DNA of 5,064 nt from Alphaproteobacteria bacterium (GTDB lineage Bacteria; Pseudomonadota; Alphaproteobacteria; RS24): assembly GCA_022428185.1 (NCBI GenBank), contig JAKMCZ010000108.1:1-5064 (forward strand). Reading direction: 5' to 3'. Numbering within the stretch: the stretch's first letter is position 1; the number at the start of each line of letters is the position of its first letter. Both the position numbers and the translations under genes were made by a program. Shown in pieces: positions 1-5,064 of this stretch. Under the pieces are notes generated by a model. The model did not search any database and was not told where the DNA came from. It worked only from the letters and a program-made list of their open reading frames with translations.

Positions 1-1192
1 CCGCATCGACAATCGAAAAATGCGTCGTCTCGGCGCTTTCCATCGCCGCCACATAGCCGGGCTTTACCTGTTCGCTGGGGGTTTTTTGCAGCGGCGAAAT
101 ATCACCATTGCGGCGCGCGATATAAGCCCGATCGGTCAGCCCTGCAATATCGACCTCGACAAAATCAGTGTCGCCCAAATGGGTGGCGCGGTCGGCATAG
201 GTGCGCCGCTCCAACTCGGTCATCAGGTGAATGTGCGCCGCCGAATTATGCCGCAGCGAGCTTATGTCATGCGCCTCTGCGCCCTGCAAAAGCTGCGCCA
301 GCGCCACCCCGCCGGAACTGGGCGGCGGCATGGAAATAACCTCATGCCCGCGATAGGTGAAGCGCACCGGCGCGCGCCATACCGGCTCATAAGCAGCCAA
401 ATCTTGATAGGTAATCAGCCCGCCACCGGCGCGCATTTCATCGACCAGCATGTCGGCGACCCAGCCCTCGTAAAAACCGGGGCGACCGCGCTTGCCGATA
501 ACCTCTAGCGTGCGAGCCAAATTGGGAAACTTAATCCGCTCTCCGGCGCGCCATTTGCCGCGCTCTTTCAACACGGGCGGGGTGTGCCGATTGACCTCGG
601 CAAAAACCGTTTGAAAGCGGTTAAACTCGCGTGCCGCTTTCGGCGTCAGCACAAACCCCTCAGCCGCCAGATTTACAGCCGGGCGAATGAGCACATCCCA
701 CGGTTTAGAGCCAAATTTTTCGTGCAGCGCCACCATGCCGGCCACACTGCCCGGCACACCGACCGCCAAATGTCCGGTCAGGCTCAGCCCCTTAATCACA
801 TCGCCGTTTTCATCGAGATACATATCGCGGCTGGCATCAACCGGCGCGCGCTCACGAAAATCGAGCGTGCCATTGCGGCCATCAGCCATGCGATAAACCA
901 TAAAACCGCCACCGCCAATATTGCCCGCTTGCTGGTAAACCACGGCGAGCGCAAAATTGACCGCCACCGCCGCGTCAAACGCATTGCCGCCCTCGCGCAG
1001 CACATTGCGCCCCACCTCGGAGGCCAGCCGATGCGCCGACACGACCATCGCCGTCTCGCCATAAACCCCCTTGGGCGCAAGCCGCCAATGATGGCTGAGG
1101 TGCAAATATTGAATGTGCAGAAACGGCGCGGCAAACATCAGTGCCACCACTGCAAAAACCGCCAATACCGGCTGCTTGGGGGATTGATACAT
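1..1192 (-). CDS. ggt: Gamma-glutamyltransferase precursor, 3' part cut off by window edge
   Basis: This enzyme cleaves or transfers the gamma-glutamyl group of glutathione and similar peptides, usually in the periplasm. The reading frame is open for 397 codons without a stop. Residues about 8-25 are a hydrophobic N-terminal segment (signal peptide or anchor). Family motifs follow in order: EGGNAFDAA (67-75), GNIGGGGFM (90-98), LDFRERAP with R113 matching the substrate-carboxylate arginine R114 of the E. coli enzyme, GHLAVGVPGSVAG (140-152), PPPSSGG (289-295), YADR (332-335), and ETTHFSIVD, where T389 matches the autoprocessing and catalytic threonine T391 of E. coli. The whole large subunit is therefore present, and only the first few residues of the small subunit. 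The family is usually about 580 residues, so roughly 190 should lie to the left. The start ATG at 1192-1190 has an AAGGAA ribosome site seven bases upstream. It is divergent from fadH. The family call is very secure; physiological substrate and signal cleavage are inferred. Confidence 0.96.
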   Translation of the reverse strand, partial: MYQSPKQPVLAVFAVVALMFAAPFLHIQYLHLSHHWRLAPKGVYGETAMVVSAHRLASEVGRNVLREGGNAFDAAVAVNFALAVVYQQAGNIGGGGFMVYRMADGRNGTLDFRERAPVDASRDMYLDENGDVIKGLSLTGHLAVGVPGSVAGMVALHEKFGSKPWDVLIRPAVNLAAEGFVLTPKAAREFNRFQTVFAEVNRHTPPVLKERGKWRAGERIKFPNLARTLEVIGKRGRPGFYEGWVADMLVDEMRAGGGLITYQDLAAYEPVWRAPVRFTYRGHEVISMPPPSSGGVALAQLLQGAEAHDISSLRHNSAAHIHLMTELERRTYADRATHLGDTDFVEVDIAGLTDRAYIARRNGDISPLQKTPSEQVKPGYVAAMESAETTHFSIVDA

Positions 1193-1199
1193 GGGCGAC

Positions 1200-1205
1200 T
1201 TCCTT
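1200..1205 (-). promoter_or_regulatory. Ribosome binding site of ggt
   Basis: On the minus strand this reads AAGGAA, seven bases before the ATG at 1192-1190. It supports that start, which also puts the hydrophobic signal segment at the expected distance from the N-terminus. Confidence 0.75.
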
Positions 1206-1220
1206 AAAATGACCAGAGGA

Positions 1221-1248
1221 AGACTAACAGGTGAGAGGATTTGGGCAA
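1221..1248 (-). promoter_or_regulatory. Candidate sigma-70-like promoter of ggt
   Basis: Read on the minus strand, TTGCCC (1248-1243) lies 16 bp before TAGTCT (1226-1221), and the ATG follows about 30 bases later. The -35 falls in the left arm of the inverted repeat, mirroring the fadH arrangement. The -10 matches only three of six consensus bases, so this is tentative. Confidence 0.2.
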
Positions 1249-1284
1249 GTTTTGCCGCATCGCGCCGCTGCCGCACTTGCCCAA
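1241..1284. repeat. Perfect 10-bp inverted repeat with 24-bp spacer
   Basis: The left arm TTGGGCAAGT (1241-1250) and right arm ACTTGCCCAA (1275-1284) are exact reverse complements. The arm centres are 34 bp apart, a little over three helical turns. Placement in the centre of a divergent promoter region suggests an operator bound by a dimeric or looping regulator. It could instead act as an RNA stem if transcription starts upstream. Neither arm is followed by a T-run, so a terminator is unlikely. I do not recognise the arm as a known FadR or PsrA box. Confidence 0.7.
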
Positions 1285-1305
1285 CCCCCTGCTTCGCCCT
1301 ACCAT
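1277..1305 (+). promoter_or_regulatory. Candidate sigma-70-like promoter of fadH
   Basis: TTGCCC (1277-1282) and TACCAT (1300-1305) are separated by 17 bp, each matching four of six consensus bases. The transcript would start near 1312, giving a very short leader that still contains the ribosome site. The -35 lies in the right arm of the inverted repeat, so a protein bound there would control it. The match is weak, and the TTAATA at 1305-1310 is an alternative -10. Confidence 0.3.
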
Positions 1306-1315
1306 TAATATCGAA

Positions 1316-1323
1316 AAGGGAGA
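1316..1323 (+). promoter_or_regulatory. Ribosome binding site that fixes the fadH start
   Basis: AAAGGGAG-type purine run (core AAGGGAGA at 1317-1323 and its flank) lies about five bases before the ATG at 1329. The alternative in-frame ATG at 1191, 46 codons upstream, has no such site and would add residues with no counterpart in the E. coli enzyme. The start at 1329 is therefore chosen. Confidence 0.8.
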
Positions 1324-1328
1324 CTGCT

Positions 1329-3419
1329 ATGAGTGCTGCTGAGAAAATTCTGCCGGGTCTTGAAAAATATGCCCGTTTGTTCGAGCCGTTAAAGCTGGGG
1401 CATACGACAATAAAAAACCGCTCGATTATGGGGTCGATGCATACCGGCCTTGAGGAGCTGCCTGACGGATTTGACCGCATGGCGGCCTATTATGCCGAGC
1501 GCGCGGCCGGCGGTGTCGGCATGATTATCACCGGCGGCATTGCGCCGAATGAAGAAGGCGGCATGGTGATGCGCGACAAGGACGGCAATCGTCTGTTCGC
1601 CGCGTCCAAACTGTCAAATGATGAAGAGGCGGCAGGGCATAGCACTGTCACCAAAGCGGTGCATGACGCGGCACCCGATTGCAAATTCGTGATGCAAATT
1701 CTGCATATGGGGCCGCTGGCTTATAATGATGCGCCGGTTGCGCCCTCGCCCGTCAAATCGCGCATCGGAGCTTTCGCGCCGACCGAGATGGACGAGGCAG
1801 GCATTGAAAAACAAATTGCCGACCATGCCGAATGTGCGCGTCTGGCAAAACAAGCCGGTTATGACGGCGTCGAGATTATCGGCTCGGCGGGTTATTTGCT
1901 GTCGACGTTTCTGGTTGAAAAAACCAATCAACGCACCGACCAATGGGGCGGCTCTTACGAAAACCGCATGCGCTTTCCGCTTGAGGTTGCCAAACGATGC
2001 CGCGAAACCGTCGGCGATGACTTCATCATCATCTTCCGCATTGCGGCGATGGACATGCTGCAAGGCGGCATGAGCTGGGACGAAGTGGCTGAACTGTCGC
2101 GCGAGCTTGAGAAAGTTGGCGTGTCGATTATCTCGACCCATTTCACCTGGCATGAAAGTGCCGTGCCGACCATTGCCACAATGGTGCCGCGCGCCGCCTT
2201 CACCTCGGTAACGGCGCGGGTGCGCAAAGAAGTATCGATACCCGTCATCACCTCAAACCGTATCAACATGCCGCATGTCGCCGAAGAAGTGCTTGAGCGC
2301 GGCGACGCGGATTTGGTGTCGATGGCGCGCCCGATGCTGGCTGACAGCCAATTTATGAATAAGGCGGCGGAAGATCGCGCCGATGAGATTAACACCTGCA
2401 TTGCGTGTAATCAGGCCTGCCTCGACCATACATTTGGCGGCAAGACGACAAGCTGTCTGGTTAATCCGCGTGCCTGCCACGAAACGCTGCTCAAATATGA
2501 GCCGACCGACAATCCGAAAGCGATTGCCGTTATCGGTGCCGGACCGGCCGGGCTGGCCTATGCCACCACGGCGGCAGAGCGCGGCCACAAGGTGACGCTG
2601 ATAGACGCGGCGGACGAAATTGGCGGGCAGTTCAACCTCGCCAAGCTGGTGCCGGGCAAGGAAGAGTTTTACGAGACCGTGCGCTATTACAATAAAATGA
2701 TTGAGAAGCTGGGCATTGAGCTTCGGCTCAACACCCGCGCCGATGCCGATATGCTGAGCGAGGCGGGGTTCGACCATGTGGTTGTTGCCACCGGCATCAC
2801 CCCGCGTGTGCCTGATATTGAGGGCATCGCGCATGAAAAAGCGGTCAGCTATGTTGATGTGCTGAAGGGCAAAAAGCCGGTCGGTAAGCGCGTGGCGATT
2901 ATGGGCGCGGGCGGCATCGGTTTTGATGTTGCTGATACCATTTCGCATGACGGCCCGTCGGGCGCGATGGATATTGACGTGTTCGCCAAAGAATGGGGCG
3001 TTGATTTCAAAAACCACCCGCGCGGCGGCGTGACCGGCATTGAGCCTGAGGTCGCCAGTGCCGACCGCGAAATTTTCCTGATGCAACGCAAAGACACCAA
3101 TGTCGGCAAGGGGCTGGGCAAAACCACCGGCTGGACGCATCGGCTGACGCTGCAACGGCGCGGCGTGAAAATGTTGAATGGCATTGAATATCGCAAGATT
3201 GATGATGCCGGACTGCACATCACCGCCAATGGCAAGCCTGATATTTTAGAGGTCGATACGGTGATTATTTGCGCCGGACAAGAGCCGCTGCGCGAACTGC
3301 ACGACGCGCTGGACGCCAAAGGCGTGTCGGTCGAACTGGTCGGCGGCGCGTATGAGGCAGCCGAGCTGGACGCCAAGGCGGCGATTAAGCAGGCCAGTGA
3401 GTTGGCGTCACAAATCTAG
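1329..3419 (+). CDS. fadH: FadH-type NADPH-dependent 2,4-dienoyl-CoA reductase
   Basis: This cytoplasmic iron-sulfur flavoenzyme reduces 2,4-dienoyl-CoA intermediates with NADPH so that unsaturated fatty acids with even-numbered double bonds can complete beta-oxidation. The product is 696 residues, against about 672 for E. coli FadH, which it resembles from end to end as I recall that protein. Residues about 14-345 form the FMN-binding TIM barrel with MGSMHTGLEE (34-43), Y189 and H275 at the positions of the catalytic Tyr166 and His252. The 4Fe-4S ligands are C357, C360, C364 and C376. The FAD-binding glycine motif is GAGPAG (403-408), with GGQFNLAK after it, and a second nucleotide fold has GAGGIG (526-531), probably for NADPH. 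LGKTTGW (596-602) and ICAGQEP (647-653) are also FadH-like. The three active-site and cluster landmarks are all shifted by exactly 23 from E. coli, showing an intact core. It stands alone between a divergent ggt and a convergent gene. A related oxidoreductase specificity cannot be excluded. Confidence 0.95.
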   Translation: MSAAEKILPGLEKYARLFEPLKLGHTTIKNRSIMGSMHTGLEELPDGFDRMAAYYAERAAGGVGMIITGGIAPNEEGGMVMRDKDGNRLFAASKLSNDEEAAGHSTVTKAVHDAAPDCKFVMQILHMGPLAYNDAPVAPSPVKSRIGAFAPTEMDEAGIEKQIADHAECARLAKQAGYDGVEIIGSAGYLLSTFLVEKTNQRTDQWGGSYENRMRFPLEVAKRCRETVGDDFIIIFRIAAMDMLQGGMSWDEVAELSRELEKVGVSIISTHFTWHESAVPTIATMVPRAAFTSVTARVRKEVSIPVITSNRINMPHVAEEVLERGDADLVSMARPMLADSQFMNKAAEDRADEINTCIACNQACLDHTFGGKTTSCLVNPRACHETLLKYEPTDNPKAIAVIGAGPAGLAYATTAAERGHKVTLIDAADEIGGQFNLAKLVPGKEEFYETVRYYNKMIEKLGIELRLNTRADADMLSEAGFDHVVVATGITPRVPDIEGIAHEKAVSYVDVLKGKKPVGKRVAIMGAGGIGFDVADTISHDGPSGAMDIDVFAKEWGVDFKNHPRGGVTGIEPEVASADREIFLMQRKDTNVGKGLGKTTGWTHRLTLQRRGVKMLNGIEYRKIDDAGLHITANGKPDILEVDTVIICAGQEPLRELHDALDAKGVSVELVGGAYEAAELDAKAAIKQASELASQI

Positions 3420-3456
3420 AAAAGAGAAAGCGGAGGGTTTGATTCAGGTTTATTTT

Positions 3457-3477
3457 GTCGGTTACTGACTAGCCGAC
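3457..3477 (+). terminator. Weak hairpin after fadH, possible terminator
   Basis: GTCGGTTA (3457-3464) pairs with TAGCCGAC (3470-3477) as an 8-bp RNA stem with one G-U pair and a five-base loop, 38 bases after the fadH stop. No U-run follows, so it may protect the transcript end or assist termination rather than act as a full intrinsic terminator. Confidence 0.3.
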
Positions 3478-3532
3478 TTCGCTCCCTCCGGTCGCTGCGC
3501 TGGCAGAAAGCGGGCTAGGCTTCGTTTCACTC
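3469..3532. repeat. Two diverged direct copies of a CTAG/CTTCG motif
   Basis: Positions 3469-3488 and 3515-3532 share the pattern CTAG, a few bases, CTTCG, three bases, then C-N-CTC. The stretch between them (TTCGCTCC...GGTCGCTGCGC) has the TCGCT-rich composition often seen in extragenic repeats. This may be a decayed copy of an extragenic repeat family, but one window cannot show whether it recurs. Confidence 0.35.
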
Positions 3533-3543
3533 AGCAAGCCCTT

Positions 3544-3957
3544 CTACTGAGTGGTCTCGATATTCAATTGTCCGGCTAGGCCGGCATCGCGGTGCACGTG
3601 AATGGCTTGATATTCTTCCGATGCCATCATATCTGCCATTGCTTTGCGGTTGGGATATTTGGCAATTCCCACTTGGTCCCAAAGCTCTCCAACCTCGCCC
3701 AGCATCAGCCGCTGCACGTCACCGAAAAACAACATTTCCCCGCCCAGTTTGTGAATGATTTTGGCGACTTCCACCCCGTAAAGCGTGTAGGCCTCGACAC
3801 CCGTCATATCGGTGCCGTGCATTTCGTGGTCTTCGGGATAGTCGGCCTTGTCCTTAAACTTCAGCAAATTGACCATGCATATTGGCTTGCCGTGGTCATT
3901 CTCAAAAAAGCCCTTCATCTGAGCATCAGACGGGGTAACCGCATTTTTAACTTCCAT
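3544..3957 (-). CDS. DUF1330-family small protein, function unknown
   Basis: The product is 137 residues and has no signal peptide or membrane segment, so it is probably cytoplasmic. It resembles DUF1330 proteins, which adopt a ferredoxin-like dimeric alpha/beta-barrel fold, through the segment KPICMVNLLKFKDKA (24-38), the YTLYG helix region (57-61), the GGEMLFFGDV strand (71-80), and a C-terminal YPNRKAMADMM...YQAIHVHRDAGL segment typical of the end of this fold. An N-terminal extension of about 20 residues precedes the domain, making it longer than the roughly 95-residue minimal members. The ATG at 3957-3955 has an AGGAGA ribosome site eight bases upstream, so the start is secure. It converges on fadH and is divergent from the efflux adaptor gene. 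No reaction is established for the family, and I see no catalytic motif that would assign one. Confidence 0.88.
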   Translation of the reverse strand: MEVKNAVTPSDAQMKGFFENDHGKPICMVNLLKFKDKADYPEDHEMHGTDMTGVEAYTLYGVEVAKIIHKLGGEMLFFGDVQRLMLGEVGELWDQVGIAKYPNRKAMADMMASEEYQAIHVHRDAGLAGQLNIETTQ

Positions 3958-3964
3958 CGGGGTA

Positions 3965-3970
3965 TCTCCT
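3965..3970 (-). promoter_or_regulatory. Ribosome binding site of the DUF1330 gene
   Basis: On the minus strand this reads AGGAGA, a near-ideal Shine-Dalgarno sequence seven to eight bases before the ATG at 3957-3955. It fixes the start of the gene. Confidence 0.8.
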
Positions 3971-4032
3971 GTTTCGGTGGCTTACAAAAAGCATGACGCG
4001 TATGGCGTAAAGGTGTAAACAACGCTTAAACC

Positions 4033-4058
4033 GAAGACAAGAAAAGAAGACAAGAAAA
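4033..4058. repeat. Perfect 13-bp tandem direct repeat, two copies
   Basis: GAAGACAAGAAAA occurs at 4033-4045 and again at 4046-4058 with no mismatch and no gap. The unit is purine-rich on the plus strand. It lies upstream of the candidate adaptor promoter and could be a tandem protein-binding site, or simply a slippage duplication. Confidence 0.9.
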
Positions 4059-4072
4059 ATTGCTTCAAGACA

Positions 4073-4100
4073 CTGAAAACGCGAAATTTTGCGTTATATA
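4073..4100 (+). promoter_or_regulatory. Candidate promoter of the efflux adaptor gene
   Basis: CTGAAA (4073-4078) and TATATA (4095-4100) are separated by 16 bp, and TATAAA (4097-4102) is an overlapping alternative -10. The -35 is weak, but the -10 stands out as the most TATA-like sequence in the region and lies about 28 bases before the start codon. The 18-bp palindrome lies between the two elements. Confidence 0.35.
4078..4095. promoter_or_regulatory. 18-bp near-perfect palindrome, candidate operator
   Basis: AACGCGAAATTTTGCGTT is self-complementary at 16 of 18 positions, with only one symmetric pair (4083 and 4090) mismatched. It lies 33 bases before the adaptor start and fills the spacer of the candidate promoter. 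This size and placement suit a dimeric repressor such as the TetR-family regulators that often control RND efflux genes. No regulator gene is visible in the window, so the partner is unknown. Confidence 0.5.
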
Positions 4101-4110
4101 AAAGGAAGCA

Positions 4111-4116
4111 AAGGGG
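4111..4116 (+). promoter_or_regulatory. Ribosome binding site of the adaptor gene, long spacing
   Basis: AAGGGG lies 11 bases before the ATG at 4128, longer than the usual 5-9. The in-frame TAA directly before the ATG rules out an upstream start, so this spacing may mean modest translation. Confidence 0.5.
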
Positions 4117-4127
4117 ATTCATAATAA

Positions 4128-5064
4128 ATGGACTTCGATCCTGACAATCATGACACGCAACCGGTTGTCGAGAGCAAACGCCGACGGCGGCTGTTCTCGC
4201 CGGTTTTTACGGCAATTATCGTCTTTCTTGCCCTTGTCGGCTGGCTGGGCAGCGGCGTTCTTTTCAACACTGAAAAGGTCGAAGCCGCCAAGTCGATTAT
4301 GGAAACCGACAATATTTCCCGCAATTTTAAGGTTGTGGTGCGCGAGGTGCGCGTCGAGAGCTATCCCAATACCGTTATTTTGCAGGCGCGCAGCGAGGCC
4401 GACAAGATTGTCACCATCGCGTCTGAAACCGGCGGCACCATCAGCAAGCTGCCGGTGCTTAAAGGTGCGTTTGTGCAAAAAGGGCAAATCATTTGCCGCA
4501 TTGATGTCGGCGCGCGTGGCGCAAACTTGGCGCAAGCCCGCGCCCAGCGCGATGCGCGCAAAATCGAATTCAACGCGGCTGAAAAATTGGTCAAGCAAGG
4601 GCATATGTCGAAAAGCCAAATGGCCGGCGCACAAGCCGCCTATGACGCTTCCGTCGCCGCCGTGAAAGCCGCCTTGGTAGAGCTTGAGCGGACCAAAATT
4701 CGCGCCCCGTTTGACGGTATTCTCGACCGCCAACCGGTAAAAATCGGTCACTTCATGTCGCCGGGCCAGCCTTGCGGCACGGTGATTGACAAAGACCCGC
4801 TGCTGGTTGTTGGCTATGTCGCTGAAAGTCAAATTAACCGCGTCTCGGTCGGCGCTGACGGCTCGGCCAAGTTTTCGACCGGCGAAGTGGCACAAGGCAA
4901 AATCCGCTATATCGCCGAAAGCCCCAATCTGACGACGCGCACGTTTCGCGTCGAATTGGAGGTCGCAAATAAGGATTTGCTGCTGCGCGACGGCCTGACC
5001 GCCGAATTGATTATCAATGCCGGTGAGGTGCTTGCCAGCCGCGTGCCGCAAAGCGTTCTTACAT
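4128..5064 (+). CDS. RND/HlyD-family efflux periplasmic adaptor subunit, 3' part cut off
   Basis: This is a membrane fusion protein that links an inner-membrane RND pump to an outer-membrane channel. The frame is open for 312 codons to the window edge. Residues 1-22 are a cytoplasmic tail, acidic at first and ending in KRRRR (18-22 region); residues about 24-46 form a single membrane anchor. The first half of the lipoyl-like domain (about 92-127, with ETGGTISKLPVLKGAFVQKGQ) leads into an alanine- and glutamine-rich helical hairpin (about 130-187). The second lipoyl half begins with the hallmark ERTKIRAPFDGIL (187-199), and a beta-barrel domain follows (about 222-295). The start is fixed because the codon just before the ATG is TAA; the AAGGGG ribosome site at 4111-4116 is 11 bases away, rather far. 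There is no lipobox, so anchoring is by the membrane helix rather than a lipid. The pump gene is expected downstream, outside the window. The substrate cannot be told. Confidence 0.93.
   Translation, partial: MDFDPDNHDTQPVVESKRRRRLFSPVFTAIIVFLALVGWLGSGVLFNTEKVEAAKSIMETDNISRNFKVVVREVRVESYPNTVILQARSEADKIVTIASETGGTISKLPVLKGAFVQKGQIICRIDVGARGANLAQARAQRDARKIEFNAAEKLVKQGHMSKSQMAGAQAAYDASVAAVKAALVELERTKIRAPFDGILDRQPVKIGHFMSPGQPCGTVIDKDPLLVVGYVAESQINRVSVGADGSAKFSTGEVAQGKIRYIAESPNLTTRTFRVELEVANKDLLLRDGLTAELIINAGEVLASRVPQSVLT

Larger units (their letters stand above)
1193..1328. promoter_or_regulatory. Divergent promoter region between ggt and fadH
   Basis: These 136 bases separate the start codons of two genes transcribed away from each other, so they must hold both promoters. 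An inverted repeat (1241-1284) occupies the middle. Weak sigma-70-like candidates can be drawn for each direction with a TTGCCC -35 element placed inside an arm of that repeat. No small coding gene is convincing here: the plus-strand frame is open back to 1191, but that stretch lacks a ribosome site and overlaps the ggt start. Confidence 0.75.
3420..3543. other. Convergent intergenic region, probable transcription end zone
   Basis: This 124-base gap lies between the stop of fadH and the stop of the DUF1330 gene, which converge. It contains a short hairpin (3457-3477) and two degenerate copies of a CTAG-n-CTTCG-type sequence. No gene is visible and there is no classic stem followed by a T-run in either direction, so termination here is inferred from gene orientation. 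Confidence 0.5.
3958..4127. promoter_or_regulatory. Divergent promoter region between DUF1330 gene and efflux adaptor
   Basis: These 170 bases separate two divergent start codons and are clearly more AT-rich than the flanking genes. They contain, in order, a near-tandem 8-bp repeat (GGCGTAAA then GGTGTAAA, 4004-4019), a perfect 13-bp tandem repeat (4033-4058), and an 18-bp near-palindrome (4078-4095) next to a TATA-rich -10-like stretch. A weak promoter for the minus-strand gene can be drawn from TTTACA (4019-4014) and CATGCT (3995-3990) with an 18-bp spacer. No small gene is apparent. Confidence 0.75.

Noticed and set aside
20..1207. Plus-strand open frames opposite ggt (20-508, 584-1207, 687-896) and a minus frame at 796-1134
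   Set aside because: They are arginine- and histidine-rich shadows of an intact gamma-glutamyltransferase frame that carries all family motifs.
1191..1328. 46-codon N-terminal extension of the fadH frame, starting at the ATG at 1191
   Set aside because: It has no ribosome site, overlaps the ggt start codon and spans the inverted repeat and candidate promoters. The ATG at 1329 has a good ribosome site and matches the FadH N-terminus.
2253..3218. 321-codon minus-strand open frame inside fadH
   Set aside because: The translation has no recognisable family motif and lies wholly antisense to a strongly conserved gene; high GC codon use keeps the opposite frame open.
3512..3541. GGGCT...AGCCC inverted repeat as a terminator of the DUF1330 gene
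   Set aside because: The stem is only five base pairs with a 20-base loop, and no T-run follows in either direction.
3592..3996. 134-codon plus-strand open frame opposite the DUF1330 gene
   Set aside because: The minus frame has a strong ribosome site and family motifs; the plus frame has neither.
4119..5051. 310-codon minus-strand open frame opposite the efflux adaptor
   Set aside because: It is antisense to a clear adaptor with membrane anchor and lipoyl signature, and its own product shows no known domain.
1..5064. Defence system, mobile element, CRISPR array or RNA gene
   Set aside because: No transposase, integrase, nuclease, toxin-antitoxin pair, regular spaced repeats, tRNA-like cloverleaf or rRNA sequence was seen; all four genes are standard metabolic or efflux families.

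Overview
The window looks like ordinary chromosomal DNA from a Gram-negative bacterium. An alphaproteobacterium is my best guess. This rests on moderately high GC coding sequence rich in GCG/GCC/GGC codons, Shine-Dalgarno-led genes, a periplasmic-type gamma-glutamyltransferase and an inner-membrane RND adaptor. I cannot place it more finely from sequence alone. I see no tRNA, rRNA, CRISPR array, transposase or phage gene, and no abrupt change in base composition.

Layout from left to right. Positions 1-1192 (minus) hold the N-terminal two thirds of a gamma-glutamyltransferase; it runs off the left edge just after its autocatalytic Thr-Thr site. Positions 1193-1328 are a divergent promoter region with a perfect 10-bp inverted repeat. 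Positions 1329-3419 (plus) hold a complete FadH-type 2,4-dienoyl-CoA reductase (FMN barrel, 4Fe-4S cluster, FAD/NADPH domain). Positions 3420-3543 are a convergent intergenic stretch with a hairpin and a degenerate repeat-like element. Positions 3544-3957 (minus) hold a complete DUF1330-family small protein. Positions 3958-4127 are a second divergent promoter region, AT-rich, with a perfect 13-bp tandem repeat and an 18-bp near-palindrome that looks like an operator. Positions 4128 to the right edge (plus) hold the first 312 residues of an RND/HlyD-type efflux periplasmic adaptor.

The four genes do not form one operon. They are two divergent pairs (ggt/fadH and DUF1330/adaptor) whose inner members converge. 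Functionally they are separate: glutathione or gamma-glutamyl peptide breakdown outside the cytoplasm, beta-oxidation of unsaturated fatty acids, a small protein of unknown role, and efflux. The adaptor is presumably followed by its RND pump outside the window.

I did not find a convincing new biological system. The parts most worth a second look are the two divergent intergenic regions, where symmetric elements overlap candidate promoters.
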